NCBI GenBank assembly: GCA_036378155.1
Contig: DASUXA010000047.1
Location: 1 to 31,872, forward strand
Source of the DNA: DASUXA01 sp036378155
GTDB lineage: Bacteria; Actinomycetota; Actinomycetes; Mycobacteriales; Micromonosporaceae
Length of the DNA: 31,872 bases
Direction of reading: 5' to 3'
The notes under the pieces are model-generated. The model searched no databases and was not told the DNA's origin. It was given only the letters and a program-made list of their open reading frames with translations. Position numbers and translations under genes: made by a program. Below, in pieces: positions 17,670 through 25,588 of this stretch. Positions within the stretch are counted from its first letter, which is position 1; each line of letters begins with the position of its first letter.

Positions 17670-18844
17670 CGGATCACCAGATTGTCCAGGTACCCGGCGA
17701 GGTTGCGGCGGATCTCGGCGACCGAGTCGCCGCCGAACTTCTCCACCGCCGCGTCGGCGAGCACCAGCGCCACCATCGCCTCGGCGACCACCGCGGCAGC
17801 CGGTACCGCGCACACGTCGGAACGCTGGTTGATCGCGGTCGCCGGCTCGCCGGTGGCGACGTCGACGGTGGACAGCGCGCGGTTGAGCGAGGAGATCGGC
17901 TTCATCGCGGCCCGTACCCGCACCGGTTCACCGGTGGTGATGCCGCCTTCCAATCCGCCGGCGCGGTCGGTGAGTCGGCGTACCCCGTCCTCGCCGGGCA
18001 CGATCTCGTCGTGCGCCCGCGAGCCGCGCGAAGCAGCCTGGGTGAACGCGTCGCCGATCTCCACGCCCTTGATCGCCTGGATGGACATGAGCGCCGCCGC
18101 CAGCCGGGCGTCGAGCTTGCGGTCCCACTGCACGTGGCTGCCGAGCCCCGGCGGTACCCCGTACGCCAGCACCTCGACCACCCCGCCGAGCGTGTCGGCG
18201 TCCTTGCGGGCGGCGTCCACCTCGGCGACCATCGCGGCGCTCGCCTTCGGGTCGAGGCAGCGCAGCGGGTCGGCGTCGATGCGCTCGGCGTCCTCCGGGC
18301 GCGGTCGCAGACCGGGGTCCACGCTCACCGGACCGAGCGCCACCACATGCGACACGATCCGCACGTCCAACGCCTGGCGCAGCAGGGCTTTGGCGACGGT
18401 ACCGGCGGCGACCCGCGCCGCGGTCTCCCGGGCGCTGGCGCGTTCCAGGATCGGTCGGGCGTCGTGATGACCGTACTTCTGCATGCCGGCGAGGTCGGCG
18501 TGTCCGGGTCGGGGCCGGGTCAGCGGGGCGTTGCGCGCCAGCCCGTCCAGTTCCGCCGGGTCGACCGGGTCGGACGCCATCACGAGCTGCCACTTCGGCC
18601 ACTCCGTGTTGCCGACCCGGATCGCGACCGGGCTGCCCAGCGTGACGCCGTGCCGCACCCCGCCGACGATCTCGACCTCGTCCTTCTCGAACGACATCCG
18701 GGCGCCCCGGCCGTACCCCAGGCGCCGACGCGCCAACTCGTCGGCGACATCGGCGCCGGTCACCGCCACTCCGGCGGGTACGCCCTCGATGATCGCGACG
18801 AGCGCCGGACCGTGCGACTCCCCAGCAGTCAACCAGCGCAACAC
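17666..18844 (-). CDS. aroC: Chorismate synthase
   Basis: The 392-residue enzyme converts EPSP to chorismate and needs reduced FMN although the reaction is redox neutral. Signatures are MLRWLTAGESHGPAL at the N-terminus, RRRLGYGRGARM, RPGHADLAGMQKYGHHDARPILERASARE (in part), GGLEGGITTGEPV and RSDVCAVPAAAVVAEAM. The start is a GTG at 18844. A 68-nt gap separates it from aroE, the largest gap inside the aro block, with a weak hairpin, so a secondary promoter is possible though I do not see a good one. Confidence 0.96.
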   Translation of the reverse strand: MLRWLTAGESHGPALVAIIEGVPAGVAVTGADVADELARRRLGYGRGARMSFEKDEVEIVGGVRHGVTLGSPVAIRVGNTEWPKWQLVMASDPVDPAELDGLARNAPLTRPRPGHADLAGMQKYGHHDARPILERASARETAARVAAGTVAKALLRQALDVRIVSHVVALGPVSVDPGLRPRPEDAERIDADPLRCLDPKASAAMVAEVDAARKDADTLGGVVEVLAYGVPPGLGSHVQWDRKLDARLAAALMSIQAIKGVEIGDAFTQAASRGSRAHDEIVPGEDGVRRLTDRAGGLEGGITTGEPVRVRAAMKPISSLNRALSTVDVATGEPATAINQRSDVCAVPAAAVVAEAMVALVLADAAVEKFGGDSVAEIRRNLAGYLDNLVIR

Positions 18845-18887
18845 GCCGACAAGTCTGTCACGGGTCGCCGCGTCTCACCGCGCGGCG

Positions 18888-18914
18888 GACCGTCGCCCGA
18901 ATGGCGGGACGGTC
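18888..18914 (-). terminator. Weak hairpin between aroE and aroC
   Basis: GACCGT/ACGGTC (6 bp) plus CGCC/GGCG (4 bp) with a 2-nt bulge form a hairpin that overlaps the aroE stop codon. It could attenuate transcription into aroC or be incidental in G+C-rich DNA. Confidence 0.3.
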
Positions 18915-19728
18915 AGTCCCGACCAGCGGCGGACGCCACGGCGGAGCGCATCGCGTCAACCGGCGCGGGTACGCCGGTGAACAGGTCGAACTGCCGGACC
19001 GCCTGAGCCAGCAGCAGGTCGAGCCCGGACACCACCCGCCAGCCGGCGGCTCGTGCGGCGACGGCCAGCGGGGTCGGCCACGGGTCGTACAGCACGTCCA
19101 GCAGCACGCCGTCGGGTCGCCAGTCGATCGCCGTGGCGAGGTCGTCGGCGGCGCCCTTCGGTACCGTCGAGATCACCACCGCCGCCTCGGCACACCGGTG
19201 CGCGTCCGACCACGGCGCGTGGATGATCGGCAGGACCAGCGCGTCGGAGACCGGCAGGAGTTCGTCGAACGCCTCGGGTCGCCGGGTGTACACGGTGACG
19301 CTGACCGCGTCCAGGTCGCGGGCGGCGCCGAGGGCCGCGCGGGCGGTACCGCCGCCGCCCAGGACCGCGACCGTCGGCGCCGGCGGCAGATCCGCCCCGC
19401 GTAAGGCGTCGACCATGCCCGGCGCGTCGGTGTTCTCCGCGTACCACCCGTCCCCGCGTCGGACCAGGGTGTTCGCCGCGCCGAGCGCGCGGGCGGTCGG
19501 GCTCGCCTGGCTCGCCACCCGCAGCGCCGCCGCCTTCAGCGGCATGGTCAGCGACAGCCCCGCCCACTCCGGACCGAAGCTGGTCAGCAGACCCGGCAGT
19601 TCCGCCTCGGCGCACTCGATCGCCGTGTACGACCAGTCGGACAGCCCCGCCGCCGCGTACCCGGCGGTGTGGATCACCGGGGACAACGAGTGGGCGATCG
19701 GCTTACCGAGTACCGCCGCGCGCGGCAT
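18913..19728 (-). CDS. aroE: Shikimate dehydrogenase
   Basis: The 271-residue NADPH-dependent enzyme reduces 3-dehydroshikimate to shikimate. The substrate domain has AVLGKPIAHSLSPVIH and LSLTMPLK with the catalytic lysine, then the catalytic aspartate in AENTDAPGM. The cofactor domain has VAVLGGGGTARAAL and STVPKGA. The final GLDLLLAQAVRQFDLFTG is the conserved C-terminal helix. The ATG at 19728 lies 8 nt after the mltG stop with a G-rich ribosome-binding site. Placement between mltG and aroC is the usual actinobacterial order. Confidence 0.95.
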   Translation of the reverse strand: MPRAAVLGKPIAHSLSPVIHTAGYAAAGLSDWSYTAIECAEAELPGLLTSFGPEWAGLSLTMPLKAAALRVASQASPTARALGAANTLVRRGDGWYAENTDAPGMVDALRGADLPPAPTVAVLGGGGTARAALGAARDLDAVSVTVYTRRPEAFDELLPVSDALVLPIIHAPWSDAHRCAEAAVVISTVPKGAADDLATAIDWRPDGVLLDVLYDPWPTPLAVAARAAGWRVVSGLDLLLAQAVRQFDLFTGVPAPVDAMRSAVASAAGRD

Positions 19729-19736
19729 GGCGCCCC

Positions 19737-21572
19737 CTAGCAGATCACCTTGGCCGCGCAGGCCTGGTTGTAGTACTTGTCGAACTCCGCCTTCGTCGAT
19801 GCGAACGCCGAGTGTCCCTGCTTGTCGATCGCGACGAAGTACACCCAGGTCCCGGCCGGCGGGTCCATCGCCGCCTGCAGCGCGGCCTTGCCCGGGCTGT
19901 TGATCGGCCCGACCGGCAGACCCGGTTTGCTGTGCGTGTTGTACGGGTTCTTCGGGTCGTTCAACTCCGAGATGGTGAGGTCCTTGGACGGCTTCATCGC
20001 CTTACCCTGCAGTTCCAGCCAGTAGTTCTCGGTCACGTCGAACTGCAGACAACCGCACGGCCAGTTGCCGCCGTAGGCGCGGTTGTACGCCACCCGCGCG
20101 ACCTTGCCGAGGTCTTCCGGTACCCCCGCCTCCGCCTGGGCCAGCGACGCCACGATCAGCGCCTCGTACGGCGAGATCCCACCCCGGTGCGCCTGCACGA
20201 ACTCGGCGAACTTCATCTCGCCGACCACGGTGTTGAACTGGTCCACCATCGCGGACAGGATCTGCTCGGCGTTCGCGCCGGGGTCGAAGTCGTACGTGGA
20301 CGGGTACAGGAAACCCTCGACCGTCTTGGCGACAGCCTTGCCGTCGTTGCGCTTGAACCACCACGACTGCACGCCCAGGGCGGTCGGGTCCTTCGCCGCC
20401 TTCTCGAAGTCCGCCACCGGGATGCCGGTCTGCTTGGACAGCAGCGCGAAGGTCTGCTTGGCGGTCTTGCCCTCGGGAATGGTGACCCGGGTGGACACCT
20501 TGTTCGCCAGCGTGTTGTCGGCGTTGCGCGCCACCAGTGCCTCCAGGGCGAGCTTGGCGCGCATGTGGTGACGCAGCTTGTACCAGCCGGGCTCGATCTT
20601 CTTGCTGGCCGCCGGGTTCTCGTTCGCGGCGGCCACGAACGCCGCGGCGCTTTTCACCACGTCCTTCGTGTACAGCGTGTTGGCGATGTCCGAGGCGAAC
20701 TCGCCTTTCTTGACCTGGACGACGACCTCGCCGGTACCGGGTCCGCTGTAGTCCTTGACGGCGAAGAAGTCGCGCACCCTGCCCACGCCGTACCAGGCGC
20801 CCGCGCCCAGCAGTCCGAACAGCACCAGGACCATCAGCAGGGCGAGCACGGTACGGCCGCGACGGCGCTTGCGCCGCCCACGGCCGCGCTTGTTGCCCTT
20901 GCGGTCCGCGTCGTCGCCGTCGTCCCACTCACCGGGACTCCAGTCGGCGAGATCCAGGTCTTCACGTCCCCGGTCGCCGGTCTCCCACTCGCCACGCTGA
21001 CGGGGGGTCGCCCATTCAGCCGTCGCCCAGTCGCCGCGGTCACCGCCCGTCGCAGGCAGTTCACCGGTCGCCCAGTCGGCACGAGCGCGCTCGTCACGGC
21101 GCCGACCATCGCCGCCCCAGCCGTCACCGCGCCGCTCGTCGCCGCCCCAGGCGTCCGTCCGCCGGTCCTCGGCGCCCCAAGCGCCACCGCGCCGATCGCC
21201 GCCCCACGCGTCACCGCGCCGCTCGTCGCCGCCCCAGGCGTCCGTCCGCCGGTCCTCGGCGCCCCAAGCGCCACCGCGCCGATCGTCGCCCCACGCGTCA
21301 CCGTGCCGCTCGTCGGCGCCCCAGGCGTCACCGCGCCGCTCGTCGGCGCCCCAGGTGTATCCGGGGGTACCGCCGCCGGACCGGTCGTCACGACCCCAGT
21401 CGCCGCCGTAGTCCCGGCCGCCGCGCACGTCGTCGCGCCAGGCATCGCCGCGCCCGTCGTCACGACCCCAGTCGCGACCGTAATCCTCGCGGCCGCGCTG
21501 TTGGCTGCCTCTGCGGTGGCGGGACGATGCGCGTTCGTAGTCGTCGAACGACAGGTCCAGCTCATCGATCAT
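19737..21572 (-). CDS. mltG: Endolytic murein transglycosylase MltG with long repetitive cytoplasmic tail
   Basis: The 611-residue protein cleaves nascent glycan strands in the membrane-proximal cell wall and is thought to set strand length. Residues 1-240 are cytoplasmic and low-complexity, rich in Trp, Gly, Asp and Arg; about 75-160 are repeats of the form AWGxDERRGD. A basic stretch (about 226-240) precedes one membrane helix (241-262). The YceG/MltG catalytic domain follows, with VASLAQAEAG, where Glu481 aligns with the catalytic Glu218 of E. coli MltG, then AYNRA, PYNTHSKPGLPVGPI and the closing YFVAIDKQGHSAFASTKAEFDKY (in part). The ATG at 21572 shares a base with the ruvX stop (TGATG). 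The catalytic part looks complete. The tail is far longer than in E. coli, though actinobacterial homologues often have disordered N-termini. Confidence 0.94.
   Translation of the reverse strand: MIDELDLSFDDYERASSRHRRGSQQRGREDYGRDWGRDDGRGDAWRDDVRGGRDYGGDWGRDDRSGGGTPGYTWGADERRGDAWGADERHGDAWGDDRRGGAWGAEDRRTDAWGGDERRGDAWGGDRRGGAWGAEDRRTDAWGGDERRGDGWGGDGRRRDERARADWATGELPATGGDRGDWATAEWATPRQRGEWETGDRGREDLDLADWSPGEWDDGDDADRKGNKRGRGRRKRRRGRTVLALLMVLVLFGLLGAGAWYGVGRVRDFFAVKDYSGPGTGEVVVQVKKGEFASDIANTLYTKDVVKSAAAFVAAANENPAASKKIEPGWYKLRHHMRAKLALEALVARNADNTLANKVSTRVTIPEGKTAKQTFALLSKQTGIPVADFEKAAKDPTALGVQSWWFKRNDGKAVAKTVEGFLYPSTYDFDPGANAEQILSAMVDQFNTVVGEMKFAEFVQAHRGGISPYEALIVASLAQAEAGVPEDLGKVARVAYNRAYGGNWPCGCLQFDVTENYWLELQGKAMKPSKDLTISELNDPKNPYNTHSKPGLPVGPINSPGKAALQAAMDPPAGTWVYFVAIDKQGHSAFASTKAEFDKYYNQACAAKVIC
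21093..21356. repeat. In-frame tandem repeats in mltG (87-bp x2 plus 30-bp units)
   Basis: Two adjacent 87-bp copies at 21123-21209 and 21210-21296 differ at a single base. They are followed by two 30-bp copies (21297-21326 and 21327-21356) and preceded by one degenerate 30-bp unit (21093-21122). All periods are multiples of three, so copy-number change would keep mltG in frame. They encode the WG-D-RR repeats of the cytoplasmic tail. Confidence 0.92.
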
Positions 21573-22036
21573 CAGGTTCGCCTCCGGCGCGCGTCCAGCC
21601 ATCCCTGAAGGATCTCGACCGCGGCCGCCTGGTCGACGACCGCCCGTTGGCGCCTACCCCGGACGCCACGTTCGGCCAGCCTACGGGAGGCGACCACGGT
21701 GGACATCCGCTCGTCCGCCAGTTTCACGGGAATCGGCGCGATCAATACGGACAGTGATTGTGCGTACGACCGAGCGTCAGCAGCTGAGGGCCCTTCCCGA
21801 CCCGCCAACGTCACCGGAAGACCGACCACCACCTCGACCGCATCCCGTTCGCGAACGAGTTCGGCCAGCTCAGCCACATCCGCCGGGACCGCGTCGGGTG
21901 CGGCGCGCCGGTCGCGGGCGAGCGTCACCAGCGGAGTCGCCAGGATCCCGTCGGGGTCGCTCACCGCGACCCCGACGCGGACCTGACCGACATCGACCCC
22001 GATCCGGACGCCGCGCGCGTCACTGTCCGTGGTCAA
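21572..22036 (-). CDS. ruvX: RuvX/YqgF family RNase H-like nuclease
   Basis: The 154-residue protein has the RNase H fold of the YqgF family, assigned to Holliday junction resolution and to 16S rRNA 5' maturation. Acidic active-site positions are seen in RIGVDVGQVRVGVAVSD (first strand), VVVGLPVTLAG and the C-terminal VDQAAAVEIL; KLADERMST is also conserved. The start must be the TTG at 22036: it is immediately preceded in frame by the alaS TAG stop, and no ATG or GTG follows before the conserved strand. GGAG lies 5 nt upstream inside alaS. The stop overlaps mltG. Confidence 0.92.
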   Translation of the reverse strand: MTTDSDARGVRIGVDVGQVRVGVAVSDPDGILATPLVTLARDRRAAPDAVPADVAELAELVRERDAVEVVVGLPVTLAGREGPSAADARSYAQSLSVLIAPIPVKLADERMSTVVASRRLAERGVRGRRQRAVVDQAAAVEILQGWLDARRRRT

Positions 22037-24721
22037 CTACGCTCCGGCGATCAGCCGCTCGACCTCGGCGAGCAGCACCGGCACCTGGTCCGCCGGTACG
22101 CCGCCGCCCTGGGCGAGATCGGCGCTGCCGCCGCCGCGCCCGGACAGCGCCGCCCGGACCAGGTCGTTCGCCGACCTGCCGAGCTCCTTCGCGGCCGCGT
22201 TCACGGCGACGACCAGCGACGCCTTGCCGCCGGAGCGAGCCGCGACCGCCACCACAGCCGGACGGCTCGCCGGGATCCGGCCCCGGATCTCCTGCGCCAG
22301 GGTTCGTACGTCGTTGCTGCCGGTCCCCTCCGGCACCTCGGTACCGACGTACGCGACACCCGCGATGTCGCGCGCCGACTCGGCAAGCACACCGGCGTTG
22401 CCGAGCACCAGTTGGGCGCGCAGCTTCTCCAGTTCCCGCTCCGCGTCGCGCAGCGCCGCGACGGTCTGCTCGACCCGCTCACCGACCTGGTCCGCCGGCA
22501 CCCGGTACATCTCGGCGAGCCGCGACACCAGCAGATGCTCGCGCGCGAGGTAGCCGAACGCGTCCATGCCGACCAACGCCTCGACCCGGCGTACCCCGGA
22601 GCCGATCGACGACTCGTGCAGGATCTTGACCAGTCCGAGCTGGCCGGAGCGGGCGGCGTGGGTACCGCCGCACAGCTCGCGCGCGTAGTCGCCGACCTCG
22701 ACGACGCGTACCTCGTCGCCGTACTTCTCGCCGAACAGCGCCATCGCGCCGATCCGCCGCGCGTCCTCCAGCGAGGTGATGAACGCCCGTACCTCCAGGT
22801 CGTTCATCAGTACCTCGTTGATCTGCTGCTCGACGTCGACGAGCACGCTCGTCGGTACCGGCCCCGGCGTGTTGAAGTCGAACCGCAGGCGCCCCGGCGC
22901 GTTCAGCGAACCCGCCTGGGTCGCCGACTCGCCGAGGAAGTTGCGCATGGTCTGGTGGACCAGGTGGGTCGCGGTGTGCGCGCGGGAGATCGCCCGCCGA
23001 CGCGGAATGTCGATCTCCGCGTACGCCCCGTCGCCGACCCGGACCTCGCCGCGCGCCACCCGCGCGCGGTGCACGATCAGTCCGGGGATCGGCTGCTGGA
23101 CGTCGAACACCTCGAGCTGACCGTCGCCCACCGTGATCATGCCCTGGTCGGGCTGCTGACCACCGCCCTCGGCGTAGAACGGGGTGGTATCGAGCACCAG
23201 TTCCACGACGTCGCCCTCGGACGCGCCGGTCAGGCTCTGACCCTCCGCGCCGAGCAGGGCGCGCACCCGCGCCTCGCGCGCCACCTCCTGGTACCCGGTG
23301 AACGTCACCGCGCCCTCGGCGTCCAGCACCGACCGGTACGCGGACAGGTCGGCGTGACCCGTCTTGCGCGCCTGCGCGTCCGCCTTCGCCCGCGCCCGCT
23401 GGTCCGCCATCAGCCGGCGGAAACCCTCCTGGTCGACCTGCAGCCCCTGCTCCGCCGCGATCTCCAGGGTCAGGTCGATCGGGAAGCCGTACGTGTCGTG
23501 CAACTGGAACGCCTTCTCGCCGGACAGCGTCCGCCCACCCGCCTTGCGGGTCTCGTCGATGGCGAGGTCGAGGATCGTGGTACCGGAGCGCAGCGTCGCC
23601 AGGAACGCCTCCTCCTCGCCGTACGCGTACTGCGAGATCCGCTGGTAGTCGCGGGCGAGTTCCGGGTACGACGGCGCCATGCAGTCGCGCGCCACCGGCA
23701 GCAGGTCCGGCAGCGCCGGACCGTTCCAGCCGAGCAGCCGCATCGCCCGTATCGCCCGGCGCAGGATGCGCCGCAACACGTAGCCGCGCCCCTCGTTGGA
23801 CGGGGCGACCCCGTCACCGATCAGCATCAGCGAGGTGCGTACGTGGTCCGCGATGACCCGCAGTCGCACGTCGTCCGGGTCGGACTCGCTCGCCGCGTGC
23901 CCGGACCGCACGCCGTACCGCTTGCCGGTCATCTCGGCGGCCTTGTCCAGGATCGGGCGGACCTCGTCGATCTCGTACAGGTTGTCCACGCCTTGCAGCA
24001 GCGCGGCCATCCGCTCCAGGCCCATGCCCGTGTCGATGCTCTTCTTCGGCAGCTCGCCGAGGATCGGGTAGTTCTCCTTGTCCAGCCCCGGACCCCGCTC
24101 GAACTGCATGAACACCAGGTTCCAGAACTCGAGGTAGCGATCCTCGTCGACCTCGGGTCCGCCGCCGCGGCCGTACTCCGGACCCCGGTCGATATAGATC
24201 TCGGAGCACGGGCCGCACGGTCCGGGGATGCCCATCGACCAGAAGTTGTCCTTCTTGCCCCGGCGCACGATGCGCTCCAGCGGTACCCCGGCGACCTTGT
24301 GCCAGATCTCGATCGCCTCGTCGTCGTCGAGGTACACCGTGACCCAGATCTTCTCCGGGTCCAGCCCGAAGCCCCCGTCCGCCTGCGACTTGGTGACCAG
24401 GTCCCAGGCGAGCGAGATCGCGCCTTCCTTGAAGTAGTCACCGAACGAGAAGTTGCCGTTCATCTGGAAGAACGTGCCGTGCCGGCTGGTCTTGCCGACC
24501 TCGTCGATGTCCGGCGTCCGGATCACCTTCTGGACGCTGGCGGCGCGCGGATACGGCGCCGTCATCTGGCCGGTGAAGAACGGGACGAACTGCACCATGC
24601 CCGCGTTCACGAACAACAGGTTCGGGTCGTCGACGGCGGGCAGCGGTGCGCTGGGCACGATGGTGTGCCCGTTCGCCTCGAAGTGGGCCAGGAACCGGCG
24701 CTTGATCTCCGCGGTCCTCAT
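22037..24721 (-). CDS. alaS: Alanyl-tRNA synthetase
   Basis: The 894-residue class II synthetase charges tRNA-Ala and edits mischarged Ser/Gly. The aminoacylation domain (about 1-450) has FVNAGMVQFVPFF, RHGTFFQMNGNFSFGDYFKEG (in part), PGPCGPCSEIYID and DTGMGLERMA. The editing domain carries the zinc ligands HTATH (His582, His586) and CGGTH (Cys684, His688). The C-terminal domain ends with the oligomerisation/DHHA1 region (ARSGGKASLVVAVN, GRGGGSADLAQGGG). Length is normal. The ATG at 24721 overlaps the stop of the small membrane protein gene upstream (ATGA), so its translation may depend on that gene. The stop codon directly abuts the ruvX TTG. Confidence 0.97.
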   Translation of the reverse strand: MRTAEIKRRFLAHFEANGHTIVPSAPLPAVDDPNLLFVNAGMVQFVPFFTGQMTAPYPRAASVQKVIRTPDIDEVGKTSRHGTFFQMNGNFSFGDYFKEGAISLAWDLVTKSQADGGFGLDPEKIWVTVYLDDDEAIEIWHKVAGVPLERIVRRGKKDNFWSMGIPGPCGPCSEIYIDRGPEYGRGGGPEVDEDRYLEFWNLVFMQFERGPGLDKENYPILGELPKKSIDTGMGLERMAALLQGVDNLYEIDEVRPILDKAAEMTGKRYGVRSGHAASESDPDDVRLRVIADHVRTSLMLIGDGVAPSNEGRGYVLRRILRRAIRAMRLLGWNGPALPDLLPVARDCMAPSYPELARDYQRISQYAYGEEEAFLATLRSGTTILDLAIDETRKAGGRTLSGEKAFQLHDTYGFPIDLTLEIAAEQGLQVDQEGFRRLMADQRARAKADAQARKTGHADLSAYRSVLDAEGAVTFTGYQEVAREARVRALLGAEGQSLTGASEGDVVELVLDTTPFYAEGGGQQPDQGMITVGDGQLEVFDVQQPIPGLIVHRARVARGEVRVGDGAYAEIDIPRRRAISRAHTATHLVHQTMRNFLGESATQAGSLNAPGRLRFDFNTPGPVPTSVLVDVEQQINEVLMNDLEVRAFITSLEDARRIGAMALFGEKYGDEVRVVEVGDYARELCGGTHAARSGQLGLVKILHESSIGSGVRRVEALVGMDAFGYLAREHLLVSRLAEMYRVPADQVGERVEQTVAALRDAERELEKLRAQLVLGNAGVLAESARDIAGVAYVGTEVPEGTGSNDVRTLAQEIRGRIPASRPAVVAVAARSGGKASLVVAVNAAAKELGRSANDLVRAALSGRGGGSADLAQGGGVPADQVPVLLAEVERLIAGA

Positions 24722-25002
24722 CGCTGTCGGTGTCCTTCTTCCTCGAAGTCCAGGTGGTCCGGCACGTCCACGCCCAGCGCCAGGCCCTCGCCGAACGCCG
24801 ACTGGATCTCCTGCTCGCGTTCGGCCATCGCGTCGCGGACGTCCTCGACAAAGGTACGCACAGAATCGATCAAGCCCAAGGCGGATTCCTGTGCCGAACC
24901 GGCGATGCCCTGCGGGGTGAACGCCTGAGCCTTACGGGACACCGCGCGGAACACCAGCGCGCCGACCGCGAGTCCCACCCCGAGCCACAACAGTCGCTTC
25001 AC
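24718..25002 (-). CDS. DUF6167-like small membrane protein
   Basis: The 94-residue protein begins with one hydrophobic segment (residues 3-19, LLWLGVGLAVGALVFRA) and then a basic SRKAQAF, followed by a soluble helical acidic part with VDSVRTFVEDVRDAMAERE-like character. It fits the DUF6167 family that actinobacteria carry next to alaS; this assignment is from memory of gene order and the N-terminal pattern. Function unknown. The start is a GTG at 25002 with GGAG 8 nt upstream. Its stop overlaps the alaS start, which suggests coupled translation. Confidence 0.82.
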   Translation of the reverse strand: MKRLLWLGVGLAVGALVFRAVSRKAQAFTPQGIAGSAQESALGLIDSVRTFVEDVRDAMAEREQEIQSAFGEGLALGVDVPDHLDFEEEGHRQR

Positions 25003-25014
25003 GGTCCGGTCTCC

Positions 25015-25485
25015 TTAATCCAGCTCGCGACGGGCGCGACGGGCGGCGCGGCGGCGCTGCTTCAACTCGGCGCGCAGGTCCTGTTCCTCGGCTGCGTGCC
25101 GGCGGTCCGCCGCGGCCTTGCGTACCCCGTAGCTGAACGCCGCCACCTTCACCAGCGGATTCGACGCCGCGGCGGTGACCACGGTGGTCAGGTTCGCGAT
25201 GTTCGCGGTGACCACCTGCGCGTGCGCGGTCATCGTGTCGATCCTGGCCAGTTGCAGGTTGACCCCGTCGAGCGTGGTCTGCATCTGCCCGAGCGCCGTG
25301 TTCACGTTGTCGACCGTCGCGTTGACGTTCGACAACAGCGGCGCGGTGCGTTCGGTGACCTCGCCGATGGCCCGGGTCGCGGCGTCCACGGTGCGGCGCA
25401 GCCGCAGGATCGGCACAGCCAGCACCAGTACCAGCATGACGAACGCCCCTGCCGCGATCAGCGCGGCGATGTCTGCCCCGGACAC
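25015..25485 (-). CDS. DUF948 family membrane protein
   Basis: The 156-residue protein has one membrane helix near the N-terminus (about residues 4-29, ADIAALIAAGAFVMLVLVLAVPIL), a helical region with regularly spaced Asn/Val/Leu (NVNATVDNVNTALGQMQ...) likely to form a coiled coil, and a strongly basic tail (KQRRRAARRARREL). This is the DUF948 pattern; the molecular role is not established. The GTG at 25485 has AAGGGGG about 6 nt upstream; an in-frame GTG at 25503 would add six residues. It sits 12 nt before the DUF6167 gene, so the two membrane proteins and alaS are probably one unit. Confidence 0.85.
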   Translation of the reverse strand: MSGADIAALIAAGAFVMLVLVLAVPILRLRRTVDAATRAIGEVTERTAPLLSNVNATVDNVNTALGQMQTTLDGVNLQLARIDTMTAHAQVVTANIANLTTVVTAAASNPLVKVAAFSYGVRKAAADRRHAAEEQDLRAELKQRRRAARRARRELD

Positions 25486-25541
25486 ACCGGTCCCCCTTTT
25501 CACGCCCGTAACGTCTTGGCCAACGTGCAGACAGTACCGTC

Positions 25542-25577
25542 CGTGACGGCCGCACACACTTCGCCGCGGCCGTCACG
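25542..25577 (-). terminator. Hairpin downstream of the 602-residue protein gene
   Basis: CGTGACGGCCGC and its exact complement (25542-25553 with 25566-25577) form a 12-bp stem with a 12-nt loop, 12 nt after the stop of the upstream gene on the minus strand. There is no T-run. It may end the rarA transcript and separate it from the DUF948-DUF6167-alaS unit. The rest of the gap up to 25588 shows only a possible -10 (TACTGT, minus strand, about 25536). Confidence 0.5.
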
Positions 25578-25588
25578 CGCCGATCGCG

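Noticed and set aside
21093..21356. CRISPR-like array.
   Set aside because: The repeats are directly adjacent without unique spacers and lie in frame inside mltG. The same holds for the repeats at 26522-27085.
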